From: an uncultured Bacteroidales bacterium
GTDB lineage: Bacteria; Bacteroidota; Bacteroidia; Bacteroidales; Muribaculaceae
Assembly: GCA_902781045.1 (NCBI GenBank)
Contig: CACZHT010000001.1
Location: forward strand, 45,975 to 109,974
Direction of reading: 5' to 3'
DNA length: 64,000 nt
Part shown: positions 7,459 through 14,539 of the stretch, one piece after another
Position numbering within the stretch: the first letter of the stretch is position 1
Layout of the letters: every line of letters begins with the position of its first letter
Translations under genes and position numbers: made by a program
The notes under the pieces: model-generated
Seen by the model: the letters and a program-made list of their open reading frames with translations, nothing else
Database searches by the model: none
Told to the model about the DNA's origin: nothing

Positions 7459-7773
7459 ATGGGAACTCTTATACATTATAACCGAATTCTTGGTTTAGAT
7501 CAAGATGGAGAACTAATTCTTGAAGAAAGAAATGAAAAATTACTTTCTCAATATAAAGTAGAAACAAAAAAATTAGTTGAAGAAATTAGAAAATGTTATC
7601 CTAATACTAAATTTAGAACTCATGTTCAAAAATTATTCGATACTTTAATAATGGCAAATTCTAAATGCGATATAGAGAGAATACTTGTAGAATATGATAG
7701 AAAAGATTTAGACAATGAAGAACGTTATCAAAATCAAAAGACATCCTTTTGGCAAAAACTATTTGGCCATTAA
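7459..7773 (+). CDS. Hypothetical acidic/helical protein, AT-rich
   Basis: 104 residues, highly charged and probably helical (SQYKVETKKLVEEIRKC, DIERILVEYDRKDLDNEE), with no signal peptide. It starts 52 bases after the recoded gene. Its last 59 bases overlap the next gene, and the tail (QNQKTSFWQKLFGH) is simply that gene's 5' end read in another frame, so the native 3' end was probably lost at a junction near 7715. Position right after a large phage-like protein would suit a cognate small partner such as an immunity protein, but nothing in the sequence proves it. Confidence 0.5.
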   Translation: MGTLIHYNRILGLDQDGELILEERNEKLLSQYKVETKKLVEEIRKCYPNTKFRTHVQKLFDTLIMANSKCDIERILVEYDRKDLDNEERYQNQKTSFWQKLFGH

Positions 7774-8029
7774 TCTGTTTGGATTCATCTTCACATTGCG
7801 TAACCTTGATTCTGTGGAGCTTAACCATGAATTGATACACTCAGCCCAACAACGCGAGTTGCTCTATCTGCCGTTCTTCATCTGGTATGGCATAGAGTGG
7901 CTTATGTTGTGGTTCAAGTATCACGACTGGACCACCGCCTATTATCATATCCGCTTTGAGCAAGAAGCCTACAGACACCAGAATGATCTAAATTACTTAC
8001 AAACCAGAAAAAAGTACAAATTCAAATGA
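7715..8029 (+). CDS. Putative HExxH metallopeptidase-like small protein
   Basis: 104 residues with an HELIH motif in VELNHELIHSAQQRELLYLPFF and a downstream Glu in the amphipathic stretch FEQEAYRHQ, the spacing of a gluzincin-like zinc site. A hydrophobic Trp/Tyr-rich segment (FFIWYGIEWLMLWF) follows the motif and probably lies in or on the membrane. Similar small HELIH proteins occur widely in Bacteroidetes without a known role. The stop overlaps the next gene by 4 bases, so it looks like part of a three-gene unit. Zinc binding is inferred from the motif. Confidence 0.6.
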   Translation: MKNVIKIKRHPFGKNYLAINLFGFIFTLRNLDSVELNHELIHSAQQRELLYLPFFIWYGIEWLMLWFKYHDWTTAYYHIRFEQEAYRHQNDLNYLQTRKKYKFK

Positions 8030-8253
8030 AAAGAATGCGCACAATAATAAAGGATACATTTGAAATCGTCTGGGTTTTGGCAGCAGCGATTACTCTATTG
8101 CCAGCATTGCCTATTTTACTTCCTTTTATAATGATAATTGGATATTGCACAGCGGAAGGGTTTAATAAAAGATTTCCTTATGATAGCAATTATCTTCAAC
8201 CAGACAGCACTTGCGCTGGTCAAGGCTGCACAAAAACTGAATCTGACCTATAA
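8026..8253 (+). CDS. Small membrane protein (partly overlapping)
   Basis: 75 residues starting MKRMRTIIKDTFEIVW, with one hydrophobic hairpin-like region (VLAAAITLLPALPILLPFIMIIGY). The last 25 residues (RFPYDSNYLQPDSTCAGQ) are read through the start of the following gene, so the native 3' end may be lost or the genes may truly overlap. The start overlaps the HELIH gene stop (ATGA). No family recognised. Confidence 0.4.
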   Translation: MKRMRTIIKDTFEIVWVLAAAITLLPALPILLPFIMIIGYCTAEGFNKRFPYDSNYLQPDSTCAGQGCTKTESDL

Positions 8254-8551
8254 CGAGGTCAACATCATTGTGTACTACATGATTGTACCGCTCACGTGGT
8301 GCATCATGTTGGATTTCATTCTCAGTTGTTGGCCGTGGATGTCAGTCGTGTGGTTAGCATTGTGTGTGGCTGTAATCTGGTGGCATCGCAAGGATTTCAG
8401 CCAGTGGTGTAACTGGGCATTTCAGAAGTCAGTCAATTTCTTGTTATGGTTCCATCACATTGGTTGGGATTATTACAAGGCATCAGTTATCGTCTGTGTG
8501 GCAGTGCCATTACTAATTTATATCGGATTGATAACCTGTTTGTTGTACTAA
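8180..8551 (+). CDS. Multi-pass membrane protein of unknown function
   Basis: 123 residues starting MIAIIFNQTALALVKAAQKLNLTYNEVN. Three or four hydrophobic segments follow (IIVYYMIVPLTWCIMLDFIL, WMSVVWLALCVAVIWW, VIVCVAVPLLIYIGLITC) with many Trp residues. I chose the ATG at 8180 because the upstream extension to 8138 reads through the neighbouring gene. It appears paired with the HELIH protein. The function is unknown. Confidence 0.5.
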   Translation: MIAIIFNQTALALVKAAQKLNLTYNEVNIIVYYMIVPLTWCIMLDFILSCWPWMSVVWLALCVAVIWWHRKDFSQWCNWAFQKSVNFLLWFHHIGWDYYKASVIVCVAVPLLIYIGLITCLLY

Positions 8552-8588
8552 AAAGCCCACATCGCCAACTACTATTACAACTTAAAAA

Positions 8589-8625
8589 GTAAAGTCCTCT
8601 ATACTGGCTATATAGAAGACTTTAC
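8589..8625. terminator. Imperfect hairpin after the membrane-protein gene
   Basis: GTAAAGTCCTCTATA (8589-8603) pairs with TATAGAAGACTTTAC (8611-8625) with one mismatch and a 7-base loop. No long T-run follows, so termination is possible but weakly supported. Confidence 0.4.
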
Positions 8626-8752
8626 AGTGACTTACCTTCGTGGACTACAATGACTTCTTACAACTTCCACTTGCCAAAGCGAAAACGCATGTAAGCTTAA
8701 ACATGTACAGGTTTGTCACAATAACACTGAACCGTCCACTTTTGGCTATGAC

Positions 8753-9091
8753 ATGAATCGTACATCCGAGGAAATCGCCTCTACCTATCAGTTTGACGTG
8801 ACATGCGCGGGAAGTGTACCCGAGGCAATCATTTGCGCTCTTGAAGTTGCTGACCTGAAGGACAAAGCAGGTGCACCATATCCGATAACTCCACGGCACT
8901 ATGTCAAAGCAATACGCAATGCTGTTTCATTAGGTGGAGATGCTGACACACAAGCTGCTATTGCTGGCGGCATCATGGGAGCCTTGACAAGAGTTCCTGA
9001 TGATATTGCAGAACGTGTCTCAGAAGATATTCTTGACCCACTATTACTTGATATAATTGATGATTTTAACAGAATGGTGTATTCTCGTTAA
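8753..9091 (+). pseudogene. ADP-ribosylglycohydrolase (DraG-type), C-terminal fragment
   Basis: 112 residues that match only the last part of the family: FDVTCAGSVPEAIICALE, then KAIRNAVSLGGDADTQAAIAGGIMGAL, the metal-binding GGDADT signature. Complete enzymes are about 250-300 residues, so the N-terminal half with the first metal ligands is missing. The open frame can be followed a little upstream (TFGYDMNRTSEEI is family-like) but degenerates. The family removes ADP-ribose from proteins or hydrolyses ADP-ribose adducts. It lies beside a DUF1810 gene, another family found near ADP-ribose metabolism. It is probably inactive. Confidence 0.8.
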
Positions 9092-9193
9092 TGATAAGAG
9101 AAACGGTTTCATGATTAAATCCGAAACCGAAAAAAATCCTGAGTTACTTTCAACAAATATAAATATAGTATAATAGGTAATTTAATAATCATT

Positions 9194-9619
9194 ATGTTAC
9201 AATTTTATAGTCCAGAAGCTTTAAAGAGAGGGGTAGTAGTCAATCCATTTGTGTGTGTTGAACGATTTTATACAATGTCAGATATGACATTTGAAGATGC
9301 ACTTAAAGAGGTAAAAAACGGGAAAAAAGAAGGACACTGGATGTGGTGGACATTTCCTCAGATGAAAGGTCTTGGCAAGAGTGAACGCTCTTTCTTCTAC
9401 GGCCTGTCTGGTCAAATGGAAGCAAACGCTTATATCAATGACTCACGTCTTGGTCCACGACTTATTGAAATTTGCCAAGCAGTTCTAGATAATGATAAAA
9501 CTGTCTACGAAATCTTTGGAGAAGATGCGATTAAAGTTTATGCTTGTTGCAAACTTTTTGCATCAGTCTCAACTGAACCTGTATTTCACAAAATAATGGA
9601 GAGATACAATTGGCACTAA
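9194..9619 (+). CDS. DUF1810 family protein
   Basis: 141 residues. It has the DUF1810 pattern: MTFEDALKEVKNGKKEGHWMWWTFPQMKGLGKSE, then the G-P-R-L-I-E-I helix, then IFGEDAIKVYACCKLFASV and a final KIMERYNWH. The length is normal, so it looks intact. The family is cytoplasmic, of unproven activity, and tends to appear with macrodomain/ADP-ribose genes. I kept the ATG at 9194; an internal Met at 9272 would remove the VERF segment that usually belongs to the fold. The adjacent fragment of an ADP-ribosylglycohydrolase supports a shared origin. Confidence 0.8.
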   Translation: MLQFYSPEALKRGVVVNPFVCVERFYTMSDMTFEDALKEVKNGKKEGHWMWWTFPQMKGLGKSERSFFYGLSGQMEANAYINDSRLGPRLIEICQAVLDNDKTVYEIFGEDAIKVYACCKLFASVSTEPVFHKIMERYNWH

Positions 9620-9741
9620 GACTGGATTTGTCCTATCACATTATGCGTACTAGGACACTATCCTAAATTTATTTATATAAAACGAACAGCCTAATCATTA
9701 CTAATTATACAAATTAAGAAATTTTCTGACTAGGTTTTTGG

Positions 9742-9801
9742 TGATAATCTCTTCGATGATCGTTCCTCCACATATCGTGGAGACACTATAAGAGATAATC
9801 A
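9742..9801. ncRNA. Possible structured RNA or DNA element with nested stems
   Basis: TGATAATCTCTT (9742-9753) pairs with AAGAGATAATCA (9790-9801) with one mismatch, enclosing an inner perfect stem CTCCAC/GTGGAG (9766-9771 and 9777-9782). It is not a tRNA. Whether it is transcribed, and on which strand, is unknown. Confidence 0.25.
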
Positions 9802-9877
9802 TTATTTAAAGTAGCTATATCAGACCGAATACAGAACTCAACAGAGTAAAAAAATGTTCAAATTAAGCTTTTTGAAT

Positions 9878-9921
9878 GCGTATGTAGAAGGGCGGCTGAA
9901 ATACTTCTACATGCGCTTTTT
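9878..9921 (+). terminator. Terminator-like hairpin
   Basis: GCGTATGTAGAAG (9878-9890) and CTTCTACATGCGC (9904-9916) pair with one mismatch and are followed by TTTTT. It lies about 260 bases after the DUF1810 gene with nothing obvious between. Confidence 0.5.
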
Positions 9922-9966
9922 AAAATTTTTCGTAAAAATTAACTCCGTTATTATTGCATTATTATA

Positions 9967-10056
9967 ATGAAAAAGATTGAAATCGAAATCCCCGAAGGAA
10001 AAGAAGTGGCGGATTGGGGACCGAGGGGGGGGGCAGATTGTGAGATGTCGAATTAG
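9967..10056 (+). pseudogene. Short gene remnant ending in a G tract
   Basis: 29 codons reading MKKIEIEIPEGKEVADWG, then PRGGADCEMSN from a nine-G run (10025-10033), then TAG. The opening resembles small Bacteroidales mobile-element proteins that begin MKKIEIEIP; the body is missing. The G tract could be a slippage site or simply the junction where the gene was cut. Confidence 0.35.
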
Positions 10057-10268
10057 ATTTTGATGGCCTTCGGCTCACATGGTGCAAACATGCTGAAGCA
10101 GCAAATTTGCTCTAGGTAAGTCTTTGATGCACAAACTTTTGTTGGAGTGAGAAATAATTGCTAATGTTTCCGTGAATTTTCGGTGCGCTACTCCGGATTT
10201 TCTAGAAAAATTCGGAGTTCCACTCCCGATTTTCGCAAAAAATGATGGGAGCCACTACTTGAAACTTG

Positions 10269-10308
10269 AAAAAGTTACCTAAATGTAACTAGTATAAGGT
10301 AACTTTTT
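10269..10308. repeat. Palindrome abutting a promoter (copy 2)
   Basis: AAAAAGTTACCT (10269-10280) and AGGTAACTTTTT (10297-10308) repeat the arms seen at 1021-1061 exactly, with a 16-base spacer of different sequence. From the right arm through the -7 box to CAG, 24 bases are identical in both copies. Confidence 0.85.
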
Positions 10309-10309
10309 G

Positions 10310-10317
10310 TATCTTTG
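10310..10317 (+). promoter_or_regulatory. -7 box for the GH20 gene
   Basis: TATCTTTG followed by CAG, one base after the palindrome, as at 1063. The GH20 start is about 115 bases downstream. Confidence 0.65.
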
Positions 10318-10431
10318 CAGACTTTGAGTTATTAAGGAAACTTAGCAAATCTCGTACAAGCCGAATGCAAGCCAAACTTGTTTGAATTTGCTGAGGCACC
10401 GCCGAGATTATCCAAACAACAAGACAAAGAT

Positions 10432-12915
10432 ATGAAAGGAACGAGATTAATGCTTGGGCTGATGGCTGCGGTGGCGGTGCAGGCCTGGGCACAGGCACCG
10501 GTTGAGGTGCGCTGGGAGATGGGCCAGAACGAGGCCGAGAAGGGATACTACAGTTCGCGGTTCGTCATCAAGAATGTCTCGAAAGACCCGCTCGCCGGCA
10601 ACTGGCAACTGTACTTCAACCAGTTCTCGCGCTCGCTGAAGATGCCTGAGACCTCGCCTGTCAACATCAAGGAGGTGTCGACCACCTATTATCAGATTAC
10701 GCCCAATGCGCGCTACAAAGCTCTGAACCCCGGCGACTCGCTGGTGGTAGACATGCTCATGCGCGGCACGATGGTCAACATCAGCTATCGCCCCGCCGGC
10801 ACGCACCTGGTGCTGGACGGCGACACGCGGCACCCCATCGCCGTCGACCTGCAGTATGGCTTGCTTGACAAGCCCGGGCAGTGGATGAGCCACGCCGCCT
10901 ATCCCGACGGCCCGTACAGCTATGCCTACAACCAGGCGGTGAACAACATCGGCGATGCCTACACGGGCAACGACTATGACATCTTCCCAACGCCCAAGCA
11001 GGTCGACATCCACGATGGTTACACAACCATCGGCAACATGGTCACAGTGCAGGGTGGGCACTTCTGGCAGACCAAGCTCAAAGCCCCGGTCAAGTTGCTC
11101 AAGCAGCAGCTGCAGCAGCGTGGCATCTATAACCTCTCGGGGCAGAAGACCACCATCAGTGTCAAGATCAACGGCCGGCTGAGCGACAACCCCGAGTACT
11201 ACAAGCTGGACGTGAGCGACGGCAAGGTCACCATCACCGGTGCCGGGCAGGAGGGAGCCATCAACGGCGTGAAGACCTTTATCGCCGCGTTGGACCACAG
11301 CAAGGGTTACAACCTGCAGAATGCCCACATCGTCGACTGGCCCGACCTGCACTACCGCGGCTTTATGCTCGACATCGCCCGCAACTTCATCCGGCTGGAC
11401 GACATCAAGCGCTATATCGACCTGCTGGCCTACTACAAGATGAACCGATTCCAGTTCCACTTCACCGACGACGAGGCGTGGCGTGTCGAAATCTCTGGAC
11501 TGCCTGAACTCACCGAAGTGGCCTCGCGCCGCGGCTGCACGCTGGACGAGAAGGGGTACCTGGCCCAGATCTTCGACGGCAACGGCAACCCCGACGACGC
11601 GACGCAGAGCGCCAACGGCTATCTCACCCGCCAGCAGTTTATCGAGATTCTGAAGTATGCCCAGCTGCGCGGTGTCAAGGTCATCCCCGAGATTGAGACT
11701 CCCGGGCATGCCCGCGCCGCCATCATCGCCATGCGCAACCGCTATGACAAGTATGCCTCCACAGACCGCCTCAAGGCCGAGCAGTACCGCTTGTGGGACC
11801 CCAACGACGCGTCGGTCTACACCTCGGCGCAGAGCTATCACGACAACGTGCTCAACGTGGCCAGCGATGGGGTCTATAACTTCATCACCCACGTGGTGAC
11901 CGAGCTGCAGAAGATGTATCGTGAGGCCGGGCTGAAGCTCGACATCGTGCACCTGGGTGGCGACGAGGTGGCCAGCGGCGCGTGGAGCCAGTCGCCCGAG
12001 GTGCAGGCACTGATGCAGCGCGAGGGCCTGAAAGACAACCACGAGGTCAACGGCTACTACATCCGGCGCATCACCGACATCCTCTACAAGCGCGGCATCC
12101 GCATCGAGGGCTGGCAGGAGGTGGCACAAAACCACTCGCCCGAGTTCAACCGGCAGATGGCACCGCGCTTTGCGGGTGTCAACGCATGGAGCACGGTGGG
12201 CAGCCGCGACATTGTGCCCTATAGCATCGCCAACGACGGCTATCCGGTGATCTTGTCGAACGTCACCAACTTCTATATGGACATGGGCTACAGCTGGCAC
12301 CCCTACGAGCAGGGGTTGCACTGGGGCGGCAAGGTCGACGAGTTTGACTCGTGGAGCGCCCTGCCCTGGAACGTCTATGCCAGCGCGCGCATGGCCTACG
12401 ATGGCAAACCCATCGACGTGGCCACCAACCACCAGGGTAAGGTGGCACTGACGCGGCGCGACAACATCATCGGCATCCAGGCACAGATGTGGGGCGAGAC
12501 CATTCGCGACTTCGACCAAGTGCAGCGCATGTGGCTGCCCAAGGTGTTCGGTGTGGCCGAGCGCGGCTGGAACGCGCAGCCCGACTGGAGCCTGGACCTG
12601 GCCAACACGGCACCCTACGACAGTGCGCGCCACCAGTATAACCTCAAGATTGGCACGCGCGAGTTGCCGCTGCTCTGCCGCATGGGCTATACCTTCCGCC
12701 TGGGCCAGCCCGGCCTCAAGGTGGAGAACGGCATGTTGCTGGCCAACGCCCTCTACCCCGGGGTTACCATCCGCTACACCCTCGATGGCAGCGAGCCCAC
12801 CATGACCTCAACCGAATGGACAGGCCCGGTCAAGCTCACGACTGTTCCGCCCGTCATCAAGGCACGCGCCTACTATCTGGGCAAAGAGTCGGTCACGACC
12901 CTGTTGTTCAAATGA
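10432..12915 (+). CDS. GH20 beta-N-acetylhexosaminidase, exported
   Basis: 827 residues. A signal peptide (MKGTRLMLGLMAAVAVQAWAQA) ends near residue 22; I chose this ATG because the upstream one adds a non-signal leader. An N-terminal chitobiase-type carbohydrate-binding domain (to about 180) is followed by a GH20b domain and the GH20 barrel, with GFMLDIARNF and the catalytic pair in HLGGDEV (D511-E512). The C-terminal FN3-like domain of chitobiases follows (YPGVTIRYTLDGSEPT). The enzyme removes terminal GlcNAc or GalNAc from glycans such as mucin or chitin oligosaccharides, in the periplasm or at the cell surface. It may act with the GH84 enzyme at 58031. Full length and apparently intact. 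Confidence 0.95.
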   Translation: MKGTRLMLGLMAAVAVQAWAQAPVEVRWEMGQNEAEKGYYSSRFVIKNVSKDPLAGNWQLYFNQFSRSLKMPETSPVNIKEVSTTYYQITPNARYKALNPGDSLVVDMLMRGTMVNISYRPAGTHLVLDGDTRHPIAVDLQYGLLDKPGQWMSHAAYPDGPYSYAYNQAVNNIGDAYTGNDYDIFPTPKQVDIHDGYTTIGNMVTVQGGHFWQTKLKAPVKLLKQQLQQRGIYNLSGQKTTISVKINGRLSDNPEYYKLDVSDGKVTITGAGQEGAINGVKTFIAALDHSKGYNLQNAHIVDWPDLHYRGFMLDIARNFIRLDDIKRYIDLLAYYKMNRFQFHFTDDEAWRVEISGLPELTEVASRRGCTLDEKGYLAQIFDGNGNPDDATQSANGYLTRQQFIEILKYAQLRGVKVIPEIETPGHARAAIIAMRNRYDKYASTDRLKAEQYRLWDPNDASVYTSAQSYHDNVLNVASDGVYNFITHVVTELQKMYREAGLKLDIVHLGGDEVASGAWSQSPEVQALMQREGLKDNHEVNGYYIRRITDILYKRGIRIEGWQEVAQNHSPEFNRQMAPRFAGVNAWSTVGSRDIVPYSIANDGYPVILSNVTNFYMDMGYSWHPYEQGLHWGGKVDEFDSWSALPWNVYASARMAYDGKPIDVATNHQGKVALTRRDNIIGIQAQMWGETIRDFDQVQRMWLPKVFGVAERGWNAQPDWSLDLANTAPYDSARHQYNLKIGTRELPLLCRMGYTFRLGQPGLKVENGMLLANALYPGVTIRYTLDGSEPTMTSTEWTGPVKLTTVPPVIKARAYYLGKESVTTLLFK

Positions 12916-12931
12916 TTGACAAACAACTGCT

Positions 12932-12987
12932 CGAATTATCGAATGCTCGAATGTTCGAGTACTCGATAATTCGATAATTCGATAATT
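12932..12987. repeat. CGATAATT direct repeats with an inverted partner
   Basis: CGATAATT occurs three times head to tail (12964-12987). An inverted copy, CGAATTATCGA at 12932-12942, can pair with TCGATAATTCG at 12963-12973. It lies in the gap between GH20 and ispE and may act as a weak terminator hairpin. Confidence 0.6.
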
Positions 12988-13007
12988 CGTGATATAAACA
13001 ATTCGTG

Positions 13008-13829
13008 ATGGTAACGTTTCCTAATGCAAAAATCAACCTGGGGCTGAACGTGGTGGAACGCCGCCCTGACGGTTATCACAACATCGAGACCGTGTTCTAC
13101 CCCATCCCGCTGACCGACATCCTCGAGATTGTGCCGGCACAGGGCTGTGCGACCACGCTCACCACCCATGGCAACCCTGTTGACTGCCCACCCGAGAAGA
13201 ACCTGGTGATGCGGGCCTACCGGATGCTGGCCGAGCAATGCGACCTGCCGCCTGTCGACATCCACCTGTACAAACACATCCCAGACGGTGCCGGTCTGGG
13301 TGGCGGCTCGAGCGACGCTGCCCACACCCTGACCATGCTGCGCGAGATGTTTTCGCTGGACCTCAGCGACCAGCAGCTAGCGGCAATGGCGTCACGGCTG
13401 GGTGCCGACTGCGCCTTCTTTGTCTACAACCGGCCGATGGCGGCAACAGGCATCGGCGACATACTCACCCCCGTCAATGTCGCCCTGCAGGGCAAGGTCT
13501 TGCTGCTGGTCAAGCCGCCGGTGGCGGTGTCGACCGCGCAGGCCTACTCGCGCGTCACGCCTGCCACACCGCCACAGTGGGCGCGCGACGTGGTCACCTG
13601 GCCCATCCAGCAGTGGGATGGCGCACTGGCCAACGACTTCGAGCCCAGCGTGTTTGCCCTGCATCCGCGACTGTGGCTCATCAAGGCCGCCCTGCTCGAC
13701 GGCGGTGCGCACTATGCCGCCATGTCAGGCTCAGGCTCGACCATCTATGGCATCTTCGATGATGTCAAAGTGGCAGAGCAGACAAGTGCCAAATTTGCCG
13801 ATTGCGCCACATACGTGCTCACCCTATAG
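13008..13829 (+). CDS. ispE: 4-diphosphocytidyl-2-C-methyl-D-erythritol kinase
   Basis: 273 residues, GHMP-kinase fold. FPNAKINLGLNV opens the protein, the ATP-binding loop PDGAGLGGGSSDAA is at about 92-105, and the C-terminal MSGSGSTIYGIF loop is present. IspE phosphorylates CDP-methylerythritol in the MEP pathway for isoprenoids, in the cytoplasm. A GTG at 13005 directly precedes the chosen ATG and could add one residue. It stands alone after GH20, 94 bases ahead of grpE. Stop is TAG. Confidence 0.95.
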   Translation: MVTFPNAKINLGLNVVERRPDGYHNIETVFYPIPLTDILEIVPAQGCATTLTTHGNPVDCPPEKNLVMRAYRMLAEQCDLPPVDIHLYKHIPDGAGLGGGSSDAAHTLTMLREMFSLDLSDQQLAAMASRLGADCAFFVYNRPMAATGIGDILTPVNVALQGKVLLLVKPPVAVSTAQAYSRVTPATPPQWARDVVTWPIQQWDGALANDFEPSVFALHPRLWLIKAALLDGGAHYAAMSGSGSTIYGIFDDVKVAEQTSAKFADCATYVLTL

Positions 13830-13923
13830 GGAGGCAAGGTTTTTGCTTGTTTTGTCTAGAGGCTCTAGACAGTCCAGAAAATCTAGATAGTCAAGAGTCA
13901 AAAGATGAAATTTTGTCACGATT

Positions 13924-14499
13924 ATGAGCAAGAAAAATAAGGATAACAAGAAGGCCGAAAAGCCTGTGGAAGAGCCACAAGTAGAACAGCAGCTTGACAA
14001 CGAGCAGACTCAAGAGCAAGAGGCACCGAAAGACGAGGCGCAACCCGAGGTCACCGTCGAGCAGCTGCAACAACAACTCGAAGCGCAGCAGAAGGAGTAT
14101 CTGCTGCTCATGGCGGAGTTTGACAATTTCCGCCGCCGCACCCTTAAGGAGAAGCAGGACATCATCAAGAATGCCGCCGAGAAGGCAATGGTCGACCTGC
14201 TGCCGGTGGTTGACGACTTTGAACGCGCGCTGGATGCCATGAGCAAGAGCGGTGATGTCCAGGCACTGGCCGAGGGAGTGCAACTGATTTACAGCAAGAT
14301 GGTCAAGTATCTTGAGCAGCAAGGAGTCAAGCCCATCGAGTCGACGGGCAAGGACTTTGATGCCGACCTGTTTGAGGCCATCACCACATTCCCAGCTCCC
14401 GACGAGAGCATGCGGGGCAAGGTGGTCGACACCACCACCAAGGGGTATATGATTAACGACAAAGTGCTGCGCCACGCCAAGGTGGTCGTAGGGCAGTGA
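13924..14499 (+). CDS. grpE: Nucleotide exchange factor GrpE
   Basis: 191 residues. The first 45 are charged and disordered (Lys/Glu/Gln-rich), followed by a long coiled coil (VEQLQQQLEAQQKEYLLLMAEFDNFRRR) and the C-terminal beta domain with FDADLFEAITTFPAPDES and GYMINDKVLRHAKVVV. GrpE releases ADP from DnaK. It is directly followed by dnaJ (40-base gap), the classic chaperone pair; dnaK is not in the window. No HrcA/CIRCE-type inverted repeat is evident upstream. Confidence 0.96.
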   Translation: MSKKNKDNKKAEKPVEEPQVEQQLDNEQTQEQEAPKDEAQPEVTVEQLQQQLEAQQKEYLLLMAEFDNFRRRTLKEKQDIIKNAAEKAMVDLLPVVDDFERALDAMSKSGDVQALAEGVQLIYSKMVKYLEQQGVKPIESTGKDFDADLFEAITTFPAPDESMRGKVVDTTTKGYMINDKVLRHAKVVVGQ

Positions 14500-14539
14500 T
14501 GTGATTGGAGATTAGTGATTAGTGAATCTTGAATGAACT

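Larger units (their letters stand above)
9620..10268. other. Long intergenic stretch with structured DNA and a gene remnant
   Basis: No full gene is seen. It holds a two-stem structure (9742-9801), a terminator-like hairpin (9878-9921) and a 29-codon remnant at 9967 (MKKIEIEIPEGKEVADWG) that runs into nine G residues at 10025-10033. The rest, 10057-10268, shows nothing I can identify. Confidence 0.5.

Noticed and set aside
9742..9801. Nested stems as a tRNA
   Set aside because: No T loop, no 7-base acceptor and wrong arm sizes.
4386..10268. A suppressor tRNA (anticodon CTA) to serve the recoded gene
   Set aside because: I looked for T-arm motifs and cloverleafs in the gaps of the island and found none; the only tRNAs seen are Gly(CCC) and Arg(ACG). 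A covariance scan would be decisive.
10447..12633. 728-codon open frame on the minus strand opposite GH20
   Set aside because: Its Val/Leu/His-rich composition is the mirror of a GC3-rich gene; the plus strand has a complete GH20 enzyme with catalytic residues.
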